Shown: piece by piece, positions 7,042 through 13,242 of the stretch
Layout: each line of letters opens with the position of its first letter
Position numbering within the stretch: the first letter of the stretch is position 1
Assembly (NCBI GenBank): GCA_013811765.1
Contig: JACCUO010000199.1
Span: forward strand, 1 to 15,958
From: Thermoleophilaceae bacterium
GTDB taxonomy: Bacteria > Actinomycetota > Thermoleophilia > Solirubrobacterales > Thermoleophilaceae
Direction of reading: 5' to 3'
Length of the DNA: 15,958 nucleotides
Program-made: the position numbers and the translations under genes
The notes under the pieces: model-generated
Database searches by the model: none
What the model saw: only the letters and a program-made list of their open reading frames with translations
What the model was told of the DNA's origin: nothing

Positions 7042-7053
7042 GGGCGCAGTATG
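7042..7053 (-). promoter_or_regulatory. Possible -10 box (CATACT at 7048-7053) of the efflux gene
   Basis: On the minus strand CATACT is followed by 6 nt (GCGCCC) and the alternative TTG start at 7041. It matches 5 of 6 bases of TATAAT-like TATACT. If used, it favours the TTG over the ATG at 7020, which would otherwise have a 27-nt leader without a Shine-Dalgarno. Confidence 0.3.
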
Positions 7054-7068
7054 TAATAGGGGCTCAAG

Positions 7069-7088
7069 TCGGCGGGGGGAACCGCCGA
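7069..7088. repeat. Perfect 7-bp hairpin with GGGGAA loop in the 7042-7206 gap
   Basis: TCGGCGG and CCGCCGA pair perfectly around GGGGAA. It stands between the efflux gene start and the candidate RNA below. Its role is unknown: it may belong to an extended plus-strand RNA or lie in the promoter region. Confidence 0.4.
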
Positions 7089-7119
7089 TATGGAGTGAAG
7101 AGTGGCCTACTGAAGGGCC

Positions 7120-7202
7120 CTGGCGCGCTGAGATGCGCGAGCTCTCATACCCCTCCCCGTAGTGTGACGGCCACCTCCTCCCCGGGGTGGCCGTCGTTTT
7201 TT
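7120..7202 (+). ncRNA. Candidate 6C-like small RNA: two hairpins with C-rich loops plus terminator
   Basis: The stretch carries no plausible gene but ends in a strong plus-strand terminator, with only a minus-strand gene beyond it, so a free RNA is implied. Hairpin one pairs TCTCATAC (7143-7150) with GTAGTGTGA (7159-7167), with one bulge and one mismatch, around the loop CCCTCCCC. Hairpin two is the terminator stem around the loop TCCTCCCCGG. Two adjacent hairpins with cytosine-rich loops are the defining layout of the 6C RNA family of Actinobacteria, in which the loops pair with G-rich mRNA sites. A further CGCGC/GCGCG stem (7122-7137) could be its 5' part. The 5' end is estimated and no firm promoter was seen; TACTGA at 7109-7114 is the nearest weak -10. 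The family assignment rests on layout, not an alignment. Confidence 0.5.
7167..7202 (+). terminator. Intrinsic terminator, plus strand
   Basis: ACGGCCACC (7167-7175) pairs perfectly with GGTGGCCGT (7186-7194), then CG and a run of six T (7197-7202). It is the only textbook terminator in the window. No T-run exists on the other side, so it does not end the EttA gene, whose stop lies at 7207-7209 on the minus strand. Confidence 0.85.
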
Positions 7203-7206
7203 GCGG

Positions 7207-8862
7207 TCAGGCCCGCAGCAGCTTCTTGTAGGTGATGCGGTGCGGCCGGTCGGCCTCGGCCCCGAGGCGCTCGTGACGGTGCTCCTCGTAGGCCTCGAAG
7301 TTGCCCTCGAACCAGCGGACCTCGGAGTTGCCCTCGAAGGCCAGAACGTGGGTCGCGACACGATCGAGGAACCAGCGGTCGTGCGAGATCACCACGGCGC
7401 AGCCCGCGAAGGCCAGCAGTGCCTCTTCGAGCGCGCGCAGCGTGTCCACGTCAAGGTCGTTGGTCGGCTCGTCGAGCAGCAGGAGGTTCCCGCCCGTGCG
7501 CAGCACCTTGGCGAGGTGCACGCGGTTGCGCTCTCCGCCCGAGAGCGCCCCGACCTTGCGCTGCTGTGCCGAGCCCTTGAAGTTGAAGCCACCCACGTAC
7601 GCGCGCGAGTTCATCTCGCGGTCCCCGACGACGATCGAGTCCTGGCCGCCGGAGATCTCCTCCCAGACGTTCTTGGAGGGATCGAGCGCGTGGCGGGACT
7701 GATCCACGTAGGCGAGCTCAACCGTGTCACCGAGCCGAAGCGTGCCCGCGTCGGGCGCCTCGGAGCCGGTGATCATCCGGAACAGGGTCGTCTTGCCGGC
7801 GCCGTTCGGCCCGATCACCCCGACGATCCCGGCGGGCGGCAGGGAGAAGGAGAGGTCCTCGATCAGCAGCTTGTCGCCAAAGCCCTTGCGCACGTGGTCG
7901 GCCTCGATCACGACGTCGCCGAGGCGCGCGCCCGCCGGGATGTGGATCTGGACGCTGTCGAGCTTCACGTTGCGATCCTCGGCGAGCAGGGCCTCGTAAC
8001 GGGCAAGGCGGGCTTTGCTCTTCTTGCGCCGGCCCTTGGGGTTCTCGCGCACCCACTCCAGCTCGGCGGCGATGGTGCGCTGGCGCGCGGTCTCCTTGCG
8101 GTCCTCCTGAGCCAGGCGCTCCCCCTTCTGCTCGAGCCAGGACGAGTAGTTGCCCTTGAACGGGATGCCCTGGCCCCGGTCGAGCTCCAGGATCCACCCG
8201 GCCACGTTGTCGAGGAAGTAGCGGTCGTGGGTGACAGCGACGATCGTGCCCTCGTACTCCTCCAGGTGACGCTCGAGCCACGCCACCGACTCCGCGTCGA
8301 GGTGGTTGGTGGGCTCATCGAGCAGCAGCAGGTCAGGCGCCCTGAGCAGCAGGCGGCACAGAGCCACGCGGCGGCGCTCGCCGCCGGAGAGCTTGGTCAC
8401 GTCGGCATCGGGCGGCGGGAGCCGCAGCGCATCCATCGCGGTTTCAAGCATCGTGTCCAGATTCCAAGCGTCGGCGGCCTCGATGCGATCCTGGACTCGG
8501 GCGAACTCGTCGGCCGTCTCCTCGGTGTAGTTGGCGGAGAGCTCGTTGAACCGATCGAGCAGCTCCCGCACCTCGCTCACCCCGTCCTCGACGTTTCCGC
8601 GCACGTCCTTGGACTCGTCGAGCACCGGCTCCTGCTCGAGCATCCCGACGGTGGCGTTCGGATGCAGCTGTGCCTCGCCACGGTAGTCGGTGTCGACCCC
8701 AGCCATGATCCGCAGGAGCGTGGACTTGCCGGAGCCGTTGTAGCCGAGCACGCCGATCTTCGCGCCGGGCATGAAGCTCAGCGACACGTCTGTGAGCACG
8801 TGCTGGTCCGGCGGGTGGCTCCGCGAGACCTTGTACATGGTGAAGATGTACTCCGAGGACAT
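7207..8862 (-). CDS. ettA: EttA, energy-dependent translational throttle, ABC-F ATPase (551 aa)
   Basis: Two ABC domains in one soluble chain with no membrane segment mark an ABC-F protein. Domain one has Walker A GYNGSGKS (40-47), signature KLSGGERRRVALC and LLLLDEPTNHLD. Domain two has GPNGAGKTT from residue 351, ALSGGERNRVHLA and LLLLDEPTNDLDV. The arm segment between Walker A and the signature of domain one and the linker with EWVRENPKGRRKKSKARLAR match EttA (formerly ChvD), and the length fits the family (about 555). EttA binds the ribosomal E site and gates the first steps of elongation according to the ATP/ADP ratio. The start at 8862 follows the family N-terminus (MSSEYIFTM). A GAGGAGG lies 12 nt upstream, longer than usual, inside the last codons of the citrate synthase gene, from which it is separated by 4 nt, so the pair is probably co-translated. 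Confidence 0.93.
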   Translation of the reverse strand: MSSEYIFTMYKVSRSHPPDQHVLTDVSLSFMPGAKIGVLGYNGSGKSTLLRIMAGVDTDYRGEAQLHPNATVGMLEQEPVLDESKDVRGNVEDGVSEVRELLDRFNELSANYTEETADEFARVQDRIEAADAWNLDTMLETAMDALRLPPPDADVTKLSGGERRRVALCRLLLRAPDLLLLDEPTNHLDAESVAWLERHLEEYEGTIVAVTHDRYFLDNVAGWILELDRGQGIPFKGNYSSWLEQKGERLAQEDRKETARQRTIAAELEWVRENPKGRRKKSKARLARYEALLAEDRNVKLDSVQIHIPAGARLGDVVIEADHVRKGFGDKLLIEDLSFSLPPAGIVGVIGPNGAGKTTLFRMITGSEAPDAGTLRLGDTVELAYVDQSRHALDPSKNVWEEISGGQDSIVVGDREMNSRAYVGGFNFKGSAQQRKVGALSGGERNRVHLAKVLRTGGNLLLLDEPTNDLDVDTLRALEEALLAFAGCAVVISHDRWFLDRVATHVLAFEGNSEVRWFEGNFEAYEEHRHERLGAEADRPHRITYKKLLRA

Positions 8863-8866
8863 TGGG

Positions 8867-9955
8867 CTAGCCGACCTCCTCGATCGGCCGCGGCCCGGGG
8901 CCGATGTACTTGGCACTCGGCCTGATCAGCCGGCCCTCGCGTTTCTGCTCCAGAATGTGCGCCGCCCATCCTCCCACCCGTGCGCAGGAGAAGAGCGGCG
9001 TGAAGAGCTCCGGCGGCACCTCGGCGAAGTCGAGCACCACCGCCGACCAGAACTCCACGTTGGTGGCGAGCACGCGGTCGGGCTTACGCGCTTTCAGCTC
9101 GGCCAGGGCGGCCTGCTCGAGCGCCTCGGCCACCTCGAGGCGCGGCGCGCCGATCTCGCGGGCGGTGCGGCGGAGCACGCGGGCGCGTGGGTCCTCCGCG
9201 CGGTAGACGCGGTGCCCGAAGCCCATCAGCCGCTCGCCACTGTCGAGCCAGTCCTTCACCCATGCCTCGGCGTCGCCCCGCTCCTCGACCGCGTCGAGCA
9301 TCGTCAGCACGCGGGAGGGCGCGCCGCCGTGAAGCGGTCCGGAGAGCGCCCCGACCGCCGCGGACAGCGCCGCGGCCACGTCGGCTCCGGTGGAGGTGAC
9401 CACGCGGGCGGTGAAGGTCGACGCGTTCATGCCGTGCTCGGCCGCGGAGATCCAGTAGGCGTCGATCGCCTGTACGTGGCGGGGGTCGGCTTCACCCCGC
9501 CAGCGGATCAGGAACCGCTCGGGAATCGAGCGGGCCTTGTCTATCTCGGTCTGGGGAACCGGCAGGTGGCCCGAGCCGCGCGCCGACTGGGCCACGAAGG
9601 AGAGCGCCATCACCGACACCCGCGCCATCTCAACCCGCGCCTCTTCGTCGGAGATGTCGATCACCGGCTGAAGGCCCCATTCCGAAGCGAGCATCGCGAG
9701 CGCGGCCTGAAGGTCCACGCGAGGGTCATTGGTCCTGACGGAGAGGGCGTGCGGCCCGGCGGGCGGCAGGCCCGGCTCGAAGGACCCGTCCACCAGGAGG
9801 CCCCAGACCTTCTCGAATGCCACCCGGCCGACGAGGTCCTCGATGTCCACCCCGCGGTAGCGCAGCGCACCGCCGTCCCTGTCGGGCTCCGCGATCTCGG
9901 TCGCGAAGGCAACCACGCCCTCGAGCCCCGACTTGACCTCCACTACCTCGGGCAA
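8867..9955 (-). CDS. Citrate synthase, CitA/PrpC-like small type (362 aa)
   Basis: The protein condenses oxaloacetate with acetyl-CoA (or propionyl-CoA in 2-methylcitrate synthases). Visible sites are the first active-site His in AAEHGMNASTF (His174), GPLHGGAPSRV (His209) and LMGFGHRVYRAEDPRA (His248). The third catalytic residue is normally Asp in 'NVDF'; here it is Glu301 (TNVEFWSAVVLDF), a change I recall in the actinobacterial CitA group. The C-terminal CoA and substrate segment ARVGGWAAHILEQK is intact. At ~362 residues it is the short type, without the N-terminal extension of the hexameric enzymes. The start is a TTG at 9955 with an ideal AGGAGG 5 nt upstream, unlike the leaderless genes around it. 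It is the first gene of a two-gene unit with ettA. Citrate versus methylcitrate activity cannot be decided from sequence; no prpB or prpD is nearby. Confidence 0.88.
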   Translation of the reverse strand: MPEVVEVKSGLEGVVAFATEIAEPDRDGGALRYRGVDIEDLVGRVAFEKVWGLLVDGSFEPGLPPAGPHALSVRTNDPRVDLQAALAMLASEWGLQPVIDISDEEARVEMARVSVMALSFVAQSARGSGHLPVPQTEIDKARSIPERFLIRWRGEADPRHVQAIDAYWISAAEHGMNASTFTARVVTSTGADVAAALSAAVGALSGPLHGGAPSRVLTMLDAVEERGDAEAWVKDWLDSGERLMGFGHRVYRAEDPRARVLRRTAREIGAPRLEVAEALEQAALAELKARKPDRVLATNVEFWSAVVLDFAEVPPELFTPLFSCARVGGWAAHILEQKREGRLIRPSAKYIGPGPRPIEEVG

Positions 9956-9960
9956 TGCCG

Positions 9961-9966
9961 CCTCCT
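9961..9966 (-). promoter_or_regulatory. Shine-Dalgarno of the citrate synthase gene, fixing the TTG start
   Basis: AGGAGG on the minus strand lies 5 nt before TTG 9955. The next possible start in frame (GTG, four codons on) would be 17 nt away, so the TTG is preferred. Confidence 0.7.
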
Positions 9967-10010
9967 CAGTGGCTGCCTACCGGTGAACTGCTCATCAGAG
10001 CGAGCGCGGG

Positions 10011-10016
10011 AGGATA
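10011..10016 (-). promoter_or_regulatory. Possible -10 box of the citrate synthase-ettA unit
   Basis: TATCCT on the minus strand would start a leader of about 49 nt that carries the Shine-Dalgarno above. No good -35 was found at 16-18 nt spacing. The 103-nt gap 9956-10058 is shared with the divergent acetyltransferase gene. Confidence 0.3.
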
Positions 10017-10046
10017 GTCGAGGCGGGGCGCCAATCCGGCCCCAGG

Positions 10047-10052
10047 TAGGGT
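10047..10052 (+). promoter_or_regulatory. Putative -10 box of the GNAT gene (leaderless)
   Basis: TAGGGT fits TANNNT and is followed by 6 nt and GTG 10059. Upstream, GGGGC (10025-10029) and GCCCC (10039-10043) form a small inverted repeat in the -35 region, which may be chance in GC-rich DNA. Confidence 0.4.
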
Positions 10053-10058
10053 CGGGTC

Positions 10059-10526
10059 GTGCCCCACGTCTGGCGAGCCGAATCTGGTGAGGCCGAGGTG
10101 GTGGCCGGACTTCTGCTCGAGTTCCGGGACTGGCTGGGGCGAAACCGCCCTTCGGAGGAAAGCCTGGCCGCGAGCGTCGGCCGCCTGATCGACGCAGCGG
10201 ACACCGAATACCTGATCGGCTCCGTCGGTCCCGGCGACGAGCCGGCAGGGGTCTGCCAGCTGCGCTTTCGCTTTGGGGTGTGGCACGCCGCCCCCGACTG
10301 CTGGCTCGAGGATCTCTTCGTTCGCCAGGGGGAGCGCCGGTCGGGCCTCGGCGCGGCTCTCGTCGAGGCCGCGCTCACGCGCGCCCGGGCGCGCGGATGC
10401 GCCCGGGTCGAGCTCGACGTGAACGAGGCGAATGCCGCCGCCCTCGCCCTGTACGACCGATTCGGTTTTGGCGCCCACTCGGACTCCTTCGGCGGGCGTG
10501 ACCTGCTCATGCGCCGGCCCCTGTAG
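10059..10526 (+). CDS. GNAT family N-acetyltransferase (155 aa)
   Basis: One GNAT domain fills the chain, at the normal length. The acetyl-CoA binding core is seen as CWLEDLFVRQGERRSGLGAA, with the R-x-x-G-x-G/A pyrophosphate loop as RRSGLGAALV, then ALTRARARGCARVELDVNEA and the closing ALALYDRFGFG motif with the conserved Tyr. The acceptor substrate is not predictable; it could be a small amine, a peptide N-terminus or an antibiotic. GTG 10059 is the first start and has no Shine-Dalgarno. The gene is alone between two divergent/convergent neighbours. Confidence 0.87.
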   Translation: MPHVWRAESGEAEVVAGLLLEFRDWLGRNRPSEESLAASVGRLIDAADTEYLIGSVGPGDEPAGVCQLRFRFGVWHAAPDCWLEDLFVRQGERRSGLGAALVEAALTRARARGCARVELDVNEANAAALALYDRFGFGAHSDSFGGRDLLMRRPL

Positions 10527-10556
10527 GCGCGCTCCTCGGGGAGCTCATGCGGCGCC
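10526..10556. terminator. Possible GC-rich hairpin terminator between convergent genes
   Basis: GCTCC-TCGG-GGAGC (10531-10544) is a perfect 5-bp hairpin, nested in GGCGC (10526-10530) and GCGCC (10552-10556). It lies just after the GNAT stop. No T-run follows, so termination is uncertain. The remaining gap to 10590 holds only a second, imperfect CTCC...GGAG repeat. Confidence 0.3.
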
Positions 10557-10590
10557 CGCTCAGGCTCTCCTCGGAGGGGCTCGCCCGGCA

Positions 10591-10812
10591 CTAACCGCGC
10601 GCGCCCACGGCGATCATGAACAGGACGGTCCCCAGCATGACCATCGCAATTCCGGCTGCCTGCAGCAGGCGCGACTTCACGATGTGCCCGAGCACTGCAA
10701 CGAAGAAGCCAAGCCCAAAGAGCACATAGAACGCGGTGAGTAGCTGCCGCAGGCCGCCTGGCCCCTCCCGTCCGAGGCTGGGCAGGTCGATCTGGGCCAG
10801 AAAGGCGCGCAC
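10591..10812 (-). CDS. Mini membrane protein with two helices (73 aa)
   Basis: The chain has a short N-terminal part (VRAFLAQIDLPSLGREGPGG) and two membrane helices, LLTAFYVLFGLGFFVAVLG and LLQAAGIAMVMLGTVLFMIAV, joined by a basic turn HIVKSR. No family was recognised. GTG 10812 is chosen because TACTTT ends 6 nt before it, the same layout as other genes here; a second in-frame GTG at 10833 would lie 2 nt from the start of the divergent MoxR gene and would overlap both -10 boxes. The short helical-hairpin form is common in small stress or regulatory membrane proteins, but no function can be given. Confidence 0.55.
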   Translation of the reverse strand: MRAFLAQIDLPSLGREGPGGLRQLLTAFYVLFGLGFFVAVLGHIVKSRLLQAAGIAMVMLGTVLFMIAVGARG

Positions 10813-10818
10813 GCCCCG

Positions 10819-10828
10819 AAAGTATCCT
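10819..10828. promoter_or_regulatory. Overlapping divergent -10 boxes (bidirectional promoter)
   Basis: The minus-strand TACTTT (10824-10819) and the plus-strand TATCCT (10823-10828) share the central TA of AAAGTATCCTTT. The minus box is 6 nt from GTG 10812 and the plus box is 7 nt from GTG 10836, so both genes appear leaderless and compete for the same DNA. Confidence 0.5.
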
Positions 10829-10835
10829 TTCACCG

Positions 10836-11735
10836 GTGAGCGCGGACTTCGGATCGATCGAAGAGACCCAAAAGGCCCTGGAGAGCGCGGGGTACCTGGC
10901 GGGGGACTCGACCGCGCTCGTGTGCTTTCTGGCCCAGGAGCTCGGCAAGCCCGTGCTCGTGGAGGGGCCCGCCGGAGTCGGCAAGACCGAGCTGGCCAAG
11001 GCCCTCTCGCGCGCCGGCGGCCGTCCGCTGATCCGGCTGCAGTGCTACGAGGGCCTCGACGAGGCCAAGGCCCTGTACGAATGGAACTACCGCAAGCAGC
11101 TCCTGCGCATCCAGGTCGAGGCATCCGATGCCGGCTGGCAGGAGGTCAAGGACGACATCTTCGGCGAGGAGTTCCTGCTCTCCCGCCCGCTGCTGACGGC
11201 CATCTCCGAGGAGCAGCCGGTGGTCCTGCTGATCGACGAGATCGACAAGGCCGACCAGGAGTTCGAGGCGATGCTGTTGGAGGTGCTCTCGGAGTTTCAG
11301 GTCTCGATCCCCGAGCTGGGGGTGGTCAAGGCGCGCTCGCACCCGCTGGTACTGCTCACCTCGAACAACTCGCGCGAGCTGACCGAGGCGCTGAAGCGCC
11401 GCTGTCTGTACCTCTGGCTCGACTACCCCGACGCCGGGCGGGAGCTCGAGATCGTGCGCCTGCACGCGCCAGATCTGCAGGAGCACGTGGCGCGCAAGCT
11501 CGTCGAGGTGGTGCACATGGTGCGCGACCTCGACCTGAAGAAGCCACCCTCGATCGCCGAGTCGATCGACTGGGCGCGGGCGCTCCTGCTGCTGGGCGCC
11601 GAGGACGTCGACGGTGAGCTGTTGAAGCGCACGATGAGCATCATCGTCAAGCACCGCACCGACCTCGACCTGGTGGCCGAGCGCGTGGGGGTGAAGCTCA
11701 CCGATGGCCTCATCGGGAGCCGGCCGGCCGGCTGA
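10836..11735 (+). CDS. MoxR-family AAA+ ATPase, CoxD-like (299 aa)
   Basis: A single AAA+ domain with Walker A GPAGVGKT (44-51), Walker B VVLLIDEIDKAD, sensor 1 LLTSNNSREL, and LKRRCLYLWLDYPD with the conserved arginines, followed by the lid helices; length is normal for the group. MoxR ATPases are chaperone-like remodellers that act with a VWA protein to mature or load metals into client enzymes; the closest known pair, CoxD/CoxE, serves CO dehydrogenase. The following gene here is the VWA partner, 37 nt on, so the pair is complete but without client genes in the window. GTG 10836 is the first start and lies 7 nt after the -10 box TATCCT. Confidence 0.9.
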   Translation: MSADFGSIEETQKALESAGYLAGDSTALVCFLAQELGKPVLVEGPAGVGKTELAKALSRAGGRPLIRLQCYEGLDEAKALYEWNYRKQLLRIQVEASDAGWQEVKDDIFGEEFLLSRPLLTAISEEQPVVLLIDEIDKADQEFEAMLLEVLSEFQVSIPELGVVKARSHPLVLLTSNNSRELTEALKRRCLYLWLDYPDAGRELEIVRLHAPDLQEHVARKLVEVVHMVRDLDLKKPPSIAESIDWARALLLLGAEDVDGELLKRTMSIIVKHRTDLDLVAERVGVKLTDGLIGSRPAG

Positions 11736-11772
11736 GCGGGGCGGGGATCCGCCCGCGCATCTGCCCCCGGGC

Positions 11773-13119
11773 ATGGCGCCACGGCTCCTGGAGCTCGCCG
11801 ACGAGCTGCGCAGAGAAGGCATGGCTGTCGGCACCTCCGAGCTCCTCGACGCGTTCGAGGCGCTGCGGGCCGTGAGCTGGGCCGACCAGGGGGAGTTCCA
11901 GGAAGCGCTCGCGGCGACGCTCGCCAAGTCGCAGGAGGACCGCCGCGTGCTGGAGCTCGTCTTCGACCGCTTCTTCTACCGGGTGGCGGAGCGCGAAGCG
12001 GGCGCCCGCGGCCTTAAAGAGGGCGCGACGCTTCGGGGGGAGGGCAACGGTCAGATCGATCTCGAGGAGCTGCGAGGCCGAATCAGGGACACGCTGCGTG
12101 GGGAATCCGAAGGAGACCTGCGCGACCTGGCGCGGCTTGCCATCGCCGCTTCCGGGCGCCTCGGCGAGGGCTCCGGGGTGATCGGGGTGGACGTCCAGCG
12201 CATCCGCCGCACGCTGGGCCTGAAGGGTGATGCCATGGCGGGCGAGCGGGCCGATCCCCACAGCGTGCCCCGCGAGCGTCTGCGCGAGTTCGAGGGGCAC
12301 GTGCGCCGCGAGCTCGAGCGCGCCCTGATCGAGCGCACCGGGTCGCTTCCCCCCGCCAGGCCGCTGCGAGAGCTCGATCGCGCCCTGCCCACCGGGCCGG
12401 CCCAGGACCTTGCCGCCGTGCACCGGGTGGTCGCACAGCTGCGCAGGCGGCTCGCCACCCAGGGCCACGAGCACCGGGGGCGCCACCGCTCCTCGGTGGT
12501 GGACGTCCGCCGGACGATGCGTCAGTCGCTTGGGACGGGCGGCGTGCCGCTCGAGCTGCGTTTCCGTCCCACGCGCCCGCGCCGGCCCGAGCTGTTCGTG
12601 CTCTGCGACGTCTCCACGAGCGTCACGAGCGCCAGCGTCTTCTTTCTCTCCGTTCTGCATGCCCTTCACGACTCGTTTCGCAAGCTGCGTTCGTTCGTGT
12701 TCGTCGAGCGGATATCGGAGGTCACGGAGGTGTTCGAGCGCGAACGCTCGTTCGGGGATGTCTCGCGGGCGATCGCGGGCGACGCCGGCGTGGCGGACGT
12801 TTCGGGCTACACCGACTACGGACGGGTATGGCTCGAGTTCCTGGAGCAGGTGATGGACGACCTCGATCCCCGCTCCACGGTGATCGTGCTCGGCGACGCA
12901 AGGACCAACGGCCGCGAGCCGCACGCGAAGGTGTTCTCCCACGTGGCTGCCCGGGCCGGGCGCACGTTTTGGATGAACCCCGAGCCCCGGCTCTACTGGA
13001 ACTACGGCGACTCGGTGATGGCCGCCTACGAGCCCTACTGCACCGGCGTGTTCGAGTGCTGGACCACCCAGCAACTCGAGGCGTTCGTGAACGCGCTTAC
13101 AGACCTCAGGCCTGGGTAG
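11773..13119 (+). CDS. VWA domain-containing CoxE-like protein (448 aa)
   Basis: The N-terminal 200 or so residues are helical and charged (LLELADELRREGMAVGTSEL opens the family's usual start), then basic segments lead to a von Willebrand A domain. The metal site (MIDAS) is intact: LCDVSTSVTSASVFFLSVLH with Asp279-x-Ser-x-Ser283, a Thr in SGYTDYGRVW, and Asp in VIVLGDARTNG. The tail RTFWMNPEPRLYWNYGDSVM matches the CoxE-like family. It is the partner of the preceding MoxR ATPase. ATG 11773 is chosen because it matches the family's usual opening; an ATG at 11704 would overlap moxR by 32 nt and add a low-complexity Gly/Pro stretch, and neither has a Shine-Dalgarno. Confidence 0.85.
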   Translation: MAPRLLELADELRREGMAVGTSELLDAFEALRAVSWADQGEFQEALAATLAKSQEDRRVLELVFDRFFYRVAEREAGARGLKEGATLRGEGNGQIDLEELRGRIRDTLRGESEGDLRDLARLAIAASGRLGEGSGVIGVDVQRIRRTLGLKGDAMAGERADPHSVPRERLREFEGHVRRELERALIERTGSLPPARPLRELDRALPTGPAQDLAAVHRVVAQLRRRLATQGHEHRGRHRSSVVDVRRTMRQSLGTGGVPLELRFRPTRPRRPELFVLCDVSTSVTSASVFFLSVLHALHDSFRKLRSFVFVERISEVTEVFERERSFGDVSRAIAGDAGVADVSGYTDYGRVWLEFLEQVMDDLDPRSTVIVLGDARTNGREPHAKVFSHVAARAGRTFWMNPEPRLYWNYGDSVMAAYEPYCTGVFECWTTQQLEAFVNALTDLRPG

Positions 13120-13122
13120 ACT
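13117..13122 (+). promoter_or_regulatory. Possible -10 box of the thi operon, on the VWA stop codon
   Basis: TAGACT fits TANNNT and overlaps the TAG stop of the VWA gene. Transcription would start near 13129, about 9 nt before the riboswitch. A TTACAG at 13097 is a poor -35 at 14 nt spacing. Read-through from the VWA gene is also possible. Confidence 0.3.
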
Positions 13123-13137
13123 GCGGGATAAGAGACA

Positions 13138-13242
13138 ACGGCAGGGGGGCTCGCGGGAAGGCGGGCTGAGATAGCGCACTCGATCCATATCGTCCGGCGC
13201 TGACCCTTCGAACCTGTGGGGTAATGCCCGCGGAGGGAGCGG
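13138..13242 (+). ncRNA. TPP riboswitch (THI-box)
   Basis: Conserved aptamer parts are in order: GGGGGGC, a P3 stem GCTCGC/GCGGGC, the CTGAGA core (13166-13171), ACCCTT (13203-13208), AACCTG (13211-13216), GGGTAATGCC and GCGGAGGGA up to 13238. An extra arm of AGCGC/GCGCT (13173-13177 with 13197-13201) capped by CGAT/ATCG fills the P3a position. TPP binding should switch the operon off. There is no room for a terminator before the ATG at 13243, and the GGAGGG Shine-Dalgarno (13232-13237) lies in the aptamer's conserved 3' end with a 5-nt spacer. Control is therefore most likely by direct hiding of the ribosome site. Confidence 0.93.

Noticed and set aside
7060..7166. Cyclic di-AMP (ydaO) riboswitch, suggested by GGGGGAACC and GGAGUGAA
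   Set aside because: Only short matches; the rest of the consensus is absent and no plus-strand gene follows, so there is nothing to regulate.
7201..8925. 574-codon plus-strand frame antisense to ettA
   Set aside because: It mirrors a highly conserved two-domain ATPase; no recognisable domain or start signal, and it begins within the terminator's T-run.
10025..10043. GGGGC/GCCCC inverted repeat upstream of the GNAT gene as operator
   Set aside because: Five-base arms of pure G/C are expected by chance in such GC-rich DNA.
10836..13119. CO dehydrogenase maturation operon (coxDE)
   Set aside because: No coxM, coxS, coxL or coxF/G within the window; MoxR-VWA pairs serve many clients.
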